The notes beneath the pieces are model-generated. The model worked only from the letters and a program-made list of their open reading frames with translations. It did not search any database and was not told where the DNA came from. From contig JANCRA010000016.1 of the NCBI GenBank assembly GCA_024362935.1, positions 19,699,165 through 19,763,164 of the forward strand: DNA of 64,000 bases, in the 5' to 3' direction. This document shows, one piece after another, positions 14,365 through 26,810 of the stretch. Position 1 is the first letter of the stretch. Each line of letters begins with the position of its first letter. Position numbers and translations under genes: made by a program. Source of the DNA: Setophaga petechia (Eukaryota > Chordata > Aves > Passeriformes > Parulidae).

Positions 14365-14456
14365 AATGATGTACCTCAAGAATCAGAACCATTCCATTGC
14401 AGCATCATTGAAGTCATGCTGTGATGGAATGGTTCTGGTACTTAAGGTACATCATT
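14365..14456. repeat. 41-nt inverted repeat, candidate small-RNA hairpin
   Basis: The left arm 14365-14405 and the reverse complement of the right arm 14416-14456 agree at 36 of 41 positions, with no gaps and a 10-nt loop at 14406-14415. Three of the five differences would be G-U pairs if transcribed on the + strand. The predicted RNA is a 92-nt stem-loop, the usual size of a vertebrate pre-microRNA, though the pairing is more regular and longer than most. The alternative is a small palindromic transposon relic or a recent local inversion. No known microRNA seed was recognised. Structure is certain; function is not. Confidence 0.85.
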
Positions 14457-14466
14457 CTTCTGGCAG

Positions 14467-17406
14467 ATATTGGTGGAAGAAGTTCAAGTGGATCTTGATG
14501 ACTTAGGAATAGAAGAAAATGAAGATTACTTGGTCAGATGTGATTCTGAGCTCTTTTCTCTATTGTCATTACTGAAGATTCACTTTTTCTTTGTAGATAC
14601 ATTTTTGGAAGGGGGAAGCAGTGAAAGTGAACATAAAGAGAGCATTATGGCAGTGACTGTCATTTTCAACCCTGGCATTTCCTTAGCACTCTGTGGTGCC
14701 CCACAGGCAGGGCTGTGCCAGACAGGCTCTGAACCTGTAGGATTGGTTTGGGCCAGGCTGTGCCATGCAGGGTCTGCAGGAAAGCACTCTGACCCACAGC
14801 TCTTATCTCTAGGGAAGAGACCCATGGGTCACCTCAGCCTGGTCATTATGTGAGTTCATCACATTTTATTTATACAACCTATGCATTTGGGCAATTGATG
14901 GGGCTCTCAAATTTCTTTCTGGAGGTTCCTTAAAGGGAAGATGGAGGAAGAAGAAAATGTTTGTTGTGTGATGGATGAGCAGTGAAACCACTGGCATGGC
15001 AGTGGTTGGACTGGGCAGCTGTGCCCAGGTGACCTGTGCAGTTCAGCTGCATCCCTTTGGGTGTTGAGCTGTCTGCAGTGCAGTCAGAGCTGCTTCCTTG
15101 GGAGTCTTACAGAATGTCTAGAAATCCCTGTTAAATTCTGTAAATCCTGCTTTTCCGCCCCAACAAGATTTGCAGTTGAAAGAAAATGAACACATTTTTC
15201 ATAACACAGATGGTAGATGACTCTTTACCAATTTATCAGGTAGGATATTATTTTTTAAATTTTGGGAAGCTATTGGTTTTCCTTCACTATCCTATTCTTC
15301 TTTTTCTCATCCTACTGCACTGTGCTGTACTTTGCTTATGAAGAGAATTATTTTAATGAGTTTCAAGAGACAGTCAATTGTGCTTGTCTTTTAAATATGT
15401 TAAAACATATGTTGCTTCAGTTCATGCTTTTGTCACATCACAGTCAGCTTCTTAGCTTTCAGGGTTTCAGTATTTTTCTTTGGAATGCAGTAATCCAAGA
15501 AAAGCTTTGTCACTATCTATTGCAAACCTGTGAACTGCAGGATAAGTTGTCAACAGCAGGTGATCCAGTGGAAGTCACTACAATCTTCTTTCCTTCTGCA
15601 ATGTCCTCATTCATTTAAGTCTGAAAACAAGTTCCTGTTCAGAGAAGTGAAAACTGTTCTATCAATGAAGAAGATGGGTTGTTTTACTCTCAAACACTTG
15701 GAAGCATTTCCCAGCAAACCCTGAAGGCTTTGGCTGATCAGGGGGTGGTGCTGCTCTGCTGGTAGAACAGGGGAGGAATCTCTGCTCGTAGATGGGTCTG
15801 TTCACCTAAAAAAGGCTCTCTTAAATGCTAGAAAGAAAAAAAAAAGCCCCAAACCAATAACTTTGTGGTATTTCAAATTTATTAGAATATTGAATGATAA
15901 AACATTGAAATAAGTCTATAGTCAGTTTCAGGGAGGCTTTTCTAGAAATATTTCAGTTCTGAGTTATTCTCATGTTTACTGCTACTGCTTCAGGTGTTTA
16001 TTTTCTGATGTTGGTTGAGCAATGTTATCATTCCCTGACACAGTTCCAATGTCAGTGCTTATTCACCAGTTTCAGCTAAAGGTAATTCGGTGACTACTTG
16101 CCTCTTGCTAAATGATAAAAGAAGGAAAACAGCTTAATAGATTAATATGAACTGATAGTCCTAGGGAAGCACTAATTGCAAGTGCTAAACCAGTTTCCTA
16201 ACAGTGCTAATAATACCCTCTATTCTCATTACAAGGCTCCCTGTTATGATTTCATCACAGTGCAAGCACGTGCACTTTGGCTCCTCACTGCATTAAACCC
16301 TGGACTTGTGTGTGCTGTTGGTGCCTGCCCATGGAGAAGGGAGCAGCTGCCCCAGCAGGCAGCTCTGCCTTGCCAGGCCTTGGTGCTCCTGAGCTCCCTG
16401 TGGCAGTGGCTGTCAGCACAGCTCGCTGGGACGGGCAGGCCGGGGCCTTGCTGCAGGACTGACCCACCCCATTATTGCTGTGCAAGAAGCAAACAAAAAA
16501 GGACCCTGTGTCTTTAAATTTCCCTTAGTTCACATGGCCTGCCTGGCGATAGACCTCTGTCCTAAACCTGCAGAGTTAAATTTACCCAGAATGACAACTG
16601 TATACTCAGGGTTTAGTTACATAACAGCAGTTGCTGCGTTTCACATTGCACTAATCCAAACACAGCGATAAAGCAGGCCATGGAAAAGCTGCCTGCTTTT
16701 GCTGTGTTACATAGGCAGGAGCACAGAGCTGCTAAATTTCCTTTTCTACCTTGCTGATAGTATTCTATGACGTGGATGTTTGGCTTATTTGGTGCTCTAA
16801 GAGATGTGATAGCCGAGGATGTTGTTTGTTGCACAACTCTGTGTTGTGAGGATGGTTGGTGGAACATGCATCTGCCACTGTGTGCTTTTAGATAAGGGCA
16901 TTACAGCTGGCATGGTGGTGTGAGGTGCTGCAGAGGTTAACACTGCTCAGCTTTCATGGACTCCTCCAAAAGTGCTCTTAGCCCAGCTCCCCACAGCTCT
17001 TCCCAGGTGTACTGGAGGAGAATCTGTGTGCTGGGGTGAAGCAATTACTGAGCACAGAGCACAGATCATCCCTCATGGATGGGATCATTAGTGTGTTCTG
17101 GCTCAGCCTGGCAGCAGCCCCCTGCACTGCTGAGCTTCCTCTGCCAGGGCAGGCATTCAGCTCCCCAAGGGAGTGTTTGCAGGGCCTTGTTAAATAATAA
17201 AGACATTTCTCCAGCTTCTAGAGTGTTTAATCAAAATAGAAACTCTCCCAAGATGTGAGCAGAGGTACCAGGGAAGAAGGCAGAGGATGCTGAAGATCTG
17301 TATTCCTTCAAGGGCTTGGAGTTGGGAGACGGGCCATGTATTTCCTTGAAACTTCCTCCACATTTTGCTGAGCCCTTGGCCTTCTCTCTCTTCCATATTT
17401 TCTTTC
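14467..17406. other. Non-coding DNA, no gene recognised
   Basis: Apart from an acidic open frame starting at 14467, this stretch shows only short chance frames. GC-rich patches occur at 16290-16460 and 16920-17170. No transposon or RNA gene was recognised. A run of 15 T at 17407-17421 lies just beyond its right end. Confidence 0.55.
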
Positions 17407-17516
17407 TTTTTTTTTTTTTTTCCCTCAGAGAGCTCAGAAGCAGCCATAGCCTTTGTGTGTTTTGTGCTAGCACCATGTCTGCCCATGGTGAGTGCCCCCT
17501 GTGCCAGAGGCAGAGC

Positions 17517-18085
17517 CCTGGGTGGGTGTTTGTGCCCAGGCTGGGTGTTTGTGCCCAGGCTGGGTGTTTGTACCCCGGGTGGGTGTTTGTGCCCAGGCTG
17601 GGTGTTTGTACCCCAGGCTGGGTGTTTGTGGCCCAGGCTGGGTGTTTGTGGCCCAGGCTGGGTGTTTGTGCCCAGGCTGGGTGTTTGTGCCCAGGCTGGG
17701 TGTTTGTGCCCAGGCTGGGTGTTTGTGCCCAGGCTGGGTGTTTGTGCCCCAGGCTGGGTGTTTGTGCCCAGGCTGGGTGTTTGTACCCCGGGTGGGTGTT
17801 TGTACCCCAGGCTGGGTGTTTGTGCCCAGGCTGGGTGTTTGTACCCCAGGCTGGGTGTTTGTGCCCCAGGCTGGGTGTTTGTGCCCCGGGTGGGTGTTTG
17901 TGCCCAGGCTGGGTGTTTGTGCCCAGGCTGGGTGTTTGTGGCCCAGGCTGGGTGTTTGTGCCCAGGCTGGGTGTTTGTGCCCCAGGCTGGGTGTTTGTGC
18001 CCAGGCTGGGTGTTTGTGCCCAGGCTGGGTGTTTGTGCCCCGGGTGGGTGTTTGTGCCCAGGCTGGGTGTTTGTACCCCGGGTGG
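17517..18085. repeat. Minisatellite, 29 copies of a 19-20 bp unit
   Basis: The GTTTGT block occurs 29 times. The commonest unit is CCCAGGCTGGGTGTTTGTG (19 bp); common variants are 20 bp with an extra C or G (CCCCAGGC, GGCCCAGGC), and a less common CCCCGGGT form replaces CCCAGGC. Each main unit carries the short palindrome CCCAGGCTGGG. Since the unit has no stop in any frame, and 19/20 is not a multiple of 3, very long open frames arise on both strands (up to 354 codons). These predict repetitive peptides and should not be called genes. Variants are interspersed with no fixed higher-order order. Confidence 0.97.
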
Positions 18086-21000
18086 TCCCTGCAGGGGTTT
18101 GGCTCTTTTTGCTGGCACAGGGCTCCTGCCAAGGAGCCCCTGAGGTCTCTGCTCTGCTGCACAGGGCCCTGCTGGTGAACCTGGCAGGGAAGGAGGCTGG
18201 AGGTGCCCAGGACACCTGAGGTGCCATCAGTGCAGGGGTGGCACCAGGGGCCAAGGCAGTGGAGCTGTGCTGCAGCCCCCAGGGATGGCCCTGGGAGAAG
18301 CCTCCAGCCTGTTAAAAGGATGAGAAAACCAAATTGCTGAAAGAACACAGGTCACCAGAAGTCCTGACAGGGTCTTGCCAGTGGAGGAAGGTGACATTTT
18401 AGTGTTCAGGCTGTTCCAACTCCTTTGTAGAGCCCTCAGAAACATGGGCAAATGGACAGGGACAGCAATTTAAATTTACCCAGGACTCAAATGCATGTCC
18501 AGGGCAGCATCTCACTCATGGTAAATACAATTTATGTATGTTATTCTTAGCTGTGCAATTTATCTGGGTTTTCTTAACTGTAGATTTTCTACTAATTTCT
18601 ATGCATAGAACTGTTAAGATTGTTTAAATAGCTACATGCTGCTTTTGGAAAGAGTATACTGAAATTATTTACGTGGATATATTACCATTGATCTCTCACA
18701 CATTCATCTTTAAATTTAGAGCTTTTACTAATTGCTCAAAAAATTCATAAAAATATAAAAATTATTTTCTTAAGCCAAAGCAGTGCTGCAGAGTGGAGTA
18801 TTAAAAAAAAATCCCCTTTAACAGGTGTCCAAGAGCAAAATGCTTTATTTTTTCTGCCTCAAGGAAAGCTTACAGGAGCTAATAAGGAGCCATAGTTAGA
18901 AAATATTTGAGTGTTCAGGGGCTCACTTTTGTGACAGGATGATCTGAAAACACCAGCATAATGGATTCAAATTTTTGGTTTGTATTTTTCATTCTGGAAG
19001 GACAGAGCTCCATTTGTGAGAGTTCCCTGATATTTGTCTTTCATTTGAGAGCTAATGGGCTTATTTTTTCTTTCCAGTGAACACATGTACTGTTCATCCC
19101 AATTAGAATGAGGAGATATAAAACACTTGATTTTTTTTTCCTTTCCTATTCAGCTCTCTTGTGTTTCATAATTTGTGTTCCATTTCTTGGCCACTGTTTT
19201 ATGAAGAGCCATTTTGGTTGCTACTTTCAGGATGAGAAGACTCAAGAGAGTGTTGCAGAAAAAAGTAATGGCAGAGAAAAGCAATTGCTGTCACTTGAAC
19301 ATACTGGGAAAATCTTTTTGTTTGTGGTTTCCTAGCTTCATTTCTGTATAGTTAAATCCAAATTCTTAAAAATGAAGGTGCTAATTTGAATCACTTCTTT
19401 TAAAAATGAAACCAGAGATGATAGAGCTGTGGTTTTGGAGTCTGAACTTGGGATTTCAAAGCATTACTAACTGTAGAGTTGATGCATGGTAGGGTTTTGC
19501 TGTCAGAAAAAGGCAATGGAAGAGGTCTGGTCTTGACCTCTGAGTGTTAAATGGAACTTTTAATAAAGACAGCCCCCTTTTCAGACACATTTAATGTCCA
19601 TCTTTATATATTGGCTGCTTAAATTGATGATTTATGCTCCTGAGCAGCACTGCCATGGAGTTTAAATACTTCATGGAGATCTGCAAAGTGGAAATGGTCA
19701 GTGCCTTTGATAGCCTAGCTCATCTTTGGCTTTTTGAAACCTTTTCCTTTCCCTATGTGCTTTTATTCATCAGTAGGAATAATCTGCCATGTGCCAGGGG
19801 TTCTGCTTTCAGAGCAGTGCCATGAGGTTGCTGTGGGGTTGTTTTTTTGGTTTTTTTTTTGTGCTTCCCTCAATGGCCCAGGCAAGCAGAGCAGTGAAAG
19901 GTTTTGGGATTTTAGCTGCTGGTGGAGACTTTTTTTTTCCTTTGAGCAAGGTAACTATTTTCACCTCCTCCTTATTTAAAGACACAACGTGAAGCTGCTT
20001 GTTTCTCAGCTGCAACAACATTCAGAAGAGATTTTAATACAACAAGCTGTCACTGATGTTCTGAAATTTTCCTGGAATTTCATGGGTGTCTGAATGCAAA
20101 TTTATTCTTCCCCCCCCTCTTTTTTTTCTCCTGTTTGAAGGTTAGTTTTCTTTAGGGTATCACTTCATTCCTGCCAATCTGATAAAGCTAACTTAATTAA
20201 AAATATTACCATTAGATCATACAGTTCTCTTTATTAGTTTAGTCCATGGGGCTCCTTTTCCACAGGGAAATTATTTACTTCAGAAGTTGCAAGAGTAGCC
20301 TTGGCTGCCTTTGTTTAATGCAGCTGCTTTCAAGCTCTCCATCAGATTAATGTTTTTCCAGGTCTTTTCTTGCAGGTACGCTGTTACTCAGAGATAACTG
20401 TGATTGCTCAGATGTGCTGCAGTTGCTGCAGAGCAGTGCTGGGATTGGAGGGCTTTGTGGCAAAGCAGACACAAGGGTTTGTTTTGAATGGTTGGTTATT
20501 TACCCCTTTTCTCTTCTTCCTTTCTCTCCCTCTTCCCTACACCCCCCACCCATATTTTTCTTTCTGAGTGAAAAAGGTGTGTGGGGCTCTGTGGACTGTT
20601 GGAAGTACTGACCTTCTGCTCCAGGGATTTTTTTGGCTTTACTTGGCAGGGAGAGGAGGGGGGGACTGCTAGAGAGACTCTCCCCTCTTTCCCACGAGCA
20701 GTTTTAAGCAGTAACAATGGCAGCTCATTTAGCTGGAGGTCTGCTCTGCAGGCTTGTGCTCACACTTCCTATTCCTTGGGTTGTGGAGGAGCCATCCTGG
20801 AGTGGATGTTGGAAGCAACCTTATTGTCCTGTGTCACAAAATGTCCAGATTTAGGGTAGAGGAGCAGAGCAGTGGGTGAATTCTGTGCTCTAAAACAGTT
20901 GTGATGTGGCTTCATGTAGGTGATTTCATATTGCATTTTCCACCCTGTGTCTGGTGTTCCTTATGAGTGTTCCCTTCCCTGGGCAGCCCCTGGCCTGGGC

Positions 21001-23106
21001 TCACCGTGGGCACCATGAACAAGCTGCAGGCATCCCTGGGCACAGCTGTGCTCACTGCTGACCTGTTCAGGAATGATCTCTCCTTTGAGGCATTTGACAT
21101 GGGACTGTGTTTTCCAAGCATCCATCTCCAGCCTTATTGCCCACACGCCTGCATTGGTCTGTGCAGGAATTAATGCTGCTTCTGCTCAGGCGTTTCTTAG
21201 GCTGATCTCTGAAAGCTGAGTCCATCCTTGAGGCCAAGACCCCTTCTCACAAGACTAGCAGTCCTGCTGAAGTGAAAGGAAGGAGGCTTTCTCCCCCTCA
21301 TCTTGCCTATTTTATTTTCATGGGAAGTGACTGCTGTAGTTTAGGCCCTGCTTGATGCTTACATGCAGGCGGCGTTATTTTTCAAAATGCTCCCTCCCTC
21401 ATAATTAAAATTCATGAACAGTTCCCCAGAGAGCCACCTGAGGTAACAGAGTCTTTTCAGTGCACCATTAATATACAGGAACACTGAATACAGGCATTTG
21501 GCTGTGCTCACTCTTCCTCACTCTTCCCTGGCTGGCCGCCTGTATGTGTTGTGGAACAACAAAACTGAAATCTGGACAATTTATATTTCAGTAGTGATGG
21601 GATATTCTCTCTTTCCCTGTCACTTCACATTAAGGACCTGCCACTAATAAAACTAATTAATAACTCTTGGCTCCACACAGAACACTTGGACTCCCTCGTG
21701 CTGGCACTGTGCCACAGCAGCTTTTGAAAGAAGTGCTTCATCTTAGTCAGGGACAGGATGAATATTCCCTGCAGTTCTAATTGGACCGAGTGGCTCTGCA
21801 TTTCAGAGGCAGCAGATTAGCAGGCTGTGGATCTCTAGGTAGGATCTCCTTTCAGAAGCCTCTGAGACAGGGACTTGTGGCTTGTGTGGGTGCTGTGCCA
21901 GGAGCCAGAGGAGGCTGAGCCCTGCCTGGGAGAGAGGTCTGGGCTCTGAGGCTGGAGCTGCACACAGAGGGCACTGAGGGGAGATGCATCCAGCACCTGG
22001 ACAAACCAGGCTGGGAGCTTCCTTGCTCGACAGGACAATGAGGCACTGTCAGATGGATCCCTTTGGCTGGTCTGAAACCATCTGATTAAATGATAGAAGC
22101 TGTACTGACCAAATGACAGCCTTGCTGAAAAGTTCCCTCTCTCTCTGGGAGGCTTTGTTGGCGTTGTGATGCCACTTGTGGGCGTATTTTGGTTTTTTTC
22201 TTCTCGCTACTGACATAACTGTGCCAGTGAAATTTTGTAGTATGAGCAGGTCTGTGTTGCATAAAAATATTGTCCTGCCTTCTACTCTCTCTCCTCTCTT
22301 TCCCTTCAGAAATACTATTTGCCTGCACAGTCTAGCACTGAGACCTGTCCACTGCTGTATCTCCCTTCCAGTAAAGGAGGCAGCCTTGGTGCTCTGGGGT
22401 GCCATGGTGTGTGTGTGCTCATGGACAGATCATTATAAACAAGAATATTCTGGCTGACACCTGTGCAGCACTTTCTGCATGCATTTGCTCCTGCCAGGCA
22501 GCTGCAGCTCTTTCCTGACAGCACCTTTCATACACATGTAGCTCAGAAGGGAAATTACTACAAGGAATATTGTTGAATATGAAGTTGGTTGGAGAATTTT
22601 AATTTAAAAAAAATAATGAAAACCATTAATGTGAATGTAAAGGAAATAAACTGCAAACAGCAAGCTTCTGTATTTTTTTGACTTGACAAAAAAAGTATCT
22701 GGCACCTGACTACCATTCTCCTCAGCTTTCTCAATGTGCCTCCTTGTAATTGGAGTTTATTTTTTGGGCTAAGGTATTTTTCAGTGCTTTAAGGAAGAAG
22801 AAGGCTTGAACTTATAAAAGCAATTGATTTGGTTCATAGCCTTGATTTTAATATCCCACAATGTATCAAGCAAATGAGTAGCTTTTCTTCATCACACCCA
22901 CCAGTTTGCTGTCAATATAAGACACTACTCATTTATTACTATTCATTTGTAATGGCTGTGGATGTTGCTTTACTGACAGAGGTGGATTCTCTGGTAGAAC
23001 TTGTTGTGTGAGTTAAAGGAAGCTGGAGGAGGTGGAGAAGGATGGCAGTGGTGACAGGACCCACAGGCCTGGGTGCCTCATTGAGACCAAAGCTTCCATA
23101 ACTCTC

Positions 23107-23122
23107 TGTGTGTGTGTGTGTG
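23107..23122. repeat. (TG)8 dinucleotide microsatellite
   Basis: Eight TG units, uninterrupted. Simple-sequence repeat. Confidence 0.9.
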
Positions 23123-25111
23123 CATGGTGGGCTTGTCCTCAGGAGCTCCTGGGACACATTCACACATTTCTTCTCAGTTCCCAGTGCCTCCCAGTGCTTA
23201 CAGTGCCTTGGCAGCCACAGAATGGAGCTGCAGCAATTAATATCCACCAGGTGCTAGAAAAGGAGAGGAGTGCTTCTGATGAAATATAATCTTCTGTTGG
23301 CAGAAGGAATCGATTGTCAAATATAAATGAAGTTGCTGCTTTTTCAGATTGCCTGTCCTGTTCCTTGCAGAGATGGTAAAAGATGGGAAGTGAATCCAAT
23401 TCCTTTATGGTGACGTAGTGCCACTGACTCCACTGCCACTGCCTTGGAACTACACCAGTGAAACTATAAAGAAGAATTTGCCTCCTGGTCTTGTTGCCAA
23501 GTAAACTTAAAAGTGTCAGTACTAAATTACTGGAGAGCAGCCCCTTGCTCTGCAGGTCCTGGAGAAGTATTAAAATCCATGTTGTACTGTCAGACACAAG
23601 GCACAGTCCCCAGCTCCCAGCTGTATGCTTTTCCTAGTCTCATTCTTCCACCAGTTCTCCTTGACATTGCATTTTAATCCTTTCCAGCAGAACAGCCAGT
23701 TGGCAGCCTCGTGGGCTCAGAAAATATAGTAGTTGTCTCTTCCCCCCCAGCATGAAAAAGGAGGAAGGTTGGCCGGAATTATAACTGGTAACTTCAGTTC
23801 CCTCATTACTGAAAAAGCTTTCAACTCCTGCCATCCCCTTCAGTTTCTGTTGGTATGTCAAGAATAAGAACGTGGCTGAAGTGTTTCTCTCCAGTTTTGT
23901 TGCATGCTGCTGTTCTAAGTTACTTATTTGTGAAGTCAGAGGTGATGTGTGAGTGTAGGATCTGCAAGACCCTCTGTTTTCCCTGGAATTTGCTGTGTTC
24001 CCTGTAGATCTGCTGTGGCTGCCCCTCCACCCCCCTCATGTCTGTGTCTCTCTTGGTGGAAGATTTTTGGTAATAAAAGGGTTCCATTTTTTTTCTTTGG
24101 AACAACACTTGCCTTCACAGAAATTGTTAAGCTAATCTTTACCCTGATTCTTTGTAATCAAATTCTAGGCAAAGAAAGCAAACAGTTTGTTTCTTACCCT
24201 AAAGACTGTTTTTTTTAAGTGCAGTTTTGTTTCTTGTTTTTAAAGATACAATGCACAGAAGGATGCTGTTGGGGGCAGGCAGAGGCTGGTGTTTTAGGTG
24301 ACCACTCCTGTGCAGATGAAGGTGTAGCTGGGGCAGGCAGGAGGTGCTGCTGCAGGGAGCAGCAGTGTGGGAGCTGAGCTGTGCTGGCTGCTTGGGGATG
24401 AGGAGAGAGCCCCAAGGGAGCCGTGGCTGCTCCCTGTAAGCCTCACTGGGTGTTGGAGCAGCACCCAGGGAAGCTGGGTTATGTAGATTATAGGAGTGAG
24501 AAACCAGATTTGGGTTTGGCACAGGTGCTGCTGGGAGCAAAGCTGCTGTTGGACAGGAGTTTTCAGTGTTTTTCTTGTAAATGAGAGGCCTTTGTTTCAG
24601 GGGATTGAAGTATCAAGTCTTTTTTACTGTTGTTGAGATGCTTTGCTCCAGGGTTCTTCCCTCTTTAGCACATTTTGATACAATTGTTTTCATTTAGAAG
24701 TGAGGTGCTTCCCGTCAGAGTTGAGGGTGTGAAGGGCTGCTTGCCTGGGGTTCTTGTCTCCTTCCAAATTATTCTCTAAGTTCTTTCCAAGGAAAGTATG
24801 ACCTGAGTGCAACTTCTAAAGTGCCTCCATAAAAAATGAACTCCAAGTGTTGTCACAGTTAAATCCCTGGATTTCTAGAGAACACAGTGCTATGTGTTGC
24901 ACTAATTTTTGGAGACTAGTATAAGGCAGTGAGAAGTCTGGAAGCATTTGTACAGCTGATTTCTCGAATGGCACTGCTGAGAGGTGAAAATGCAGGACTG
25001 CTTTGTGGGCAGCAGTCAGAAAGAGCAGCCCTGGCTGGAGGGGAAGGCTCTCTGCAGTCCTGGTGTGTGTCAGACCCCAGGTCCAGCTCAGGCCCTGCTG
25101 CTGCCCTGCAG

Positions 25112-25136
25112 GACAGACAGACAGACAGACAGACAG
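25112..25136. repeat. (GACA)6 tetranucleotide microsatellite
   Basis: Six GACA units inside a GC-rich patch. Simple-sequence repeat that creates Asp-Arg-Gln-Thr peptides in the overlapping chance open frames. Confidence 0.92.
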
Positions 25137-26639
25137 GCTGCTCACCCTGCCCTCCTCCTCTGGCAGAGCGGCCTGGGCTCTTCAGGGAGCTTCACCTTGC
25201 CCAGGTTCAGCCCCTCTGCTGGTGGATGTGCTCAGGGGAACGGGGAAAAGAGAATTTCTGTCTGTAGCAGTGCAGTGAATCCTTTCATACCCAGAATTGT
25301 TGAAAAGGAATGTTAAAATCAAGGAGGATGTTTCAGTGAGTCAGAAGCTGAAATGGAAAAGAAAATTGAAATACTACTTAGTGCTCCAATTTGGCATGCA
25401 GGGGATATTCTAAAATATCTTGTTGGTTCTGTTATTGTTGTAGCTTTATTTTGGAAGTTAGGAAAAATAATAATTTAGAGCCTAGTCTCTTCTAAGTATG
25501 CCTGTTTAAAAGCTTACTTGTTCAAAGAGATGATTTATTTCACTGGGTTTGGGTGGCTCTAGAGCATTGTTCAGTGCTGAGCTTATTTACCATTTAAACT
25601 TATATTGAATTATAGGCTTTGGAGGGTGAATACCATTTGGCATCTATCTGATATCTTTGGCTGTTTACTCTCTAATGAAATAGCAGTGCAGGCTTTGATT
25701 CCTGCACATTTATTATCTAAAAGAATTCTCAGCTTTTGCTTCATTGTAAAATACATTCATCAAAAAATAAGATAGTTCTTGGTTCTGTTACTTTTGATGG
25801 TGATATAAATATACAGTGCTCTCTGTGTTGTTTGAGCAAGTTGTGCATGAAGAAAAAAAAGTGCTAAATCAAGATTTGAGGTTTTTACAAAGCCATTACC
25901 TTGGGAATCTTCTCTTTTGTGTTGGGTTCATGCCATACACTTTATAGAAAAAATGGATCATTTATTGGTAATTTGGAATTAATATTGGCTATAACTAGTT
26001 GAAAGTTTTGGCATTTTGTACTTGCCTGAAAGTTCTTGAATTTCCTTTGACATTTGACAGCCTCAAGCACTGGAGACTTCCCCTGTATTTTATAATTTTG
26101 TCAATCTCTCTCTGTGATTTCTAGGTAATGTTCTGGCTAAACAGACACAAAATTGTGATTTACCTCGTGGGGCTTGATAGCTGCAGCACTGCTCTGCCTT
26201 TGGATTTGTCAGAGCCTTGGTGTGTAAGTGCTAGTGCAGTCTTTGTGTTTCCTTACACAAGCTAATTAAGGAAGGATTTATGACTCCTGATTTATTCCCA
26301 GAAGTGCTTTGGATAAATGTAGTACGGGAATAATCTGTTGATAGCCTCTCTTGGTGGTGCTGGAGGATTGAAGTCATGTCTATTTGCAAACAGAACAAGT
26401 TCCAGCTTGCTCATCTTTATGCTGAACGAGGCAGGGCTGGGGCTGGCAGGTACAGCTCAGTTTGGAAGCAGCACTTTGGAAGAGCAGCTCTGAAAAGCAC
26501 AATTCTGGTGGCTGTGGGGGCACAGTCAGGCTGTTTGCAGCTACTCCAGTGTGGTCTCCACCAGGTTGTCACTAATGATAAGAAATGCACAGAGTTTTTT
26601 GTGGGTACATGAGTTCTTGCAACACTCAAAGTAGTGCAA

Positions 26640-26810
26640 AAATATCCTGGGTATCCACCCATCTGGGTGCAAATCCAAGAGAAAGTAATGCACCTCTCAC
26701 TAGTCCTAAACCCATTCATACTCCTAACCCTAGAAACCCTCTCCACCCCCATCCTATTCCCTCTTCTCTCCAACAACCTCAGAAATACCCCCAGCACAAC
26801 CAAACACACT
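26640..26810 (+). pseudogene. NUMT: mitochondrial tRNA-Leu(CUN)/ND5 junction
   Basis: From 26688 an ATG opens a frame whose residues 10-28 (PFILLTLETLSTPILFPLL), followed by SNNL, resemble the N-terminus of vertebrate, especially avian, NADH dehydrogenase subunit 5. Just upstream, 26663-26687 (TGGGTGCAAATCCAAGAGAA then AGTA) matches the 3' half of mitochondrial tRNA-Leu(CUN), which lies directly before ND5 in the vertebrate mitochondrial genome. The upstream part of the tRNA appears deleted between about 26660 and 26665. The base composition, rich in C and A with very little G, differs sharply from the flanks and fits the ND5 sense strand. Similarity ends near 26810, where nuclear-like sequence resumes. 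Boundaries are approximate. It is a dead nuclear copy with no expected function. Confidence 0.78.

Larger units (their letters stand above)
18086..26639. other. Non-coding DNA, no gene recognised
   Basis: Unique sequence with two small microsatellites listed separately. AT-rich blocks with homeodomain-like TAATTA cores occur near 20190 and 21650, but this is weak evidence of regulation. GC-richer patches at 21860-22030, 24270-24440 and 25020-25230 give longer chance frames without gene-like composition. No transposon was recognised. Confidence 0.6.

Noticed and set aside
17190..18348. Long repetitive proteins across the 17.5 kb minisatellite
   Set aside because: All frames are open through the unit, so the frames carry no coding signal. 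No start context or splice evidence supports them.
26125..26223. 99-bp exon-like segment with donor TGT|GTAAGT on the + strand
   Set aside because: One frame is open for 33 codons, but the peptide is Trp- and Cys-bearing without family resemblance, and the acceptor is followed by GT. Kept only as a note.
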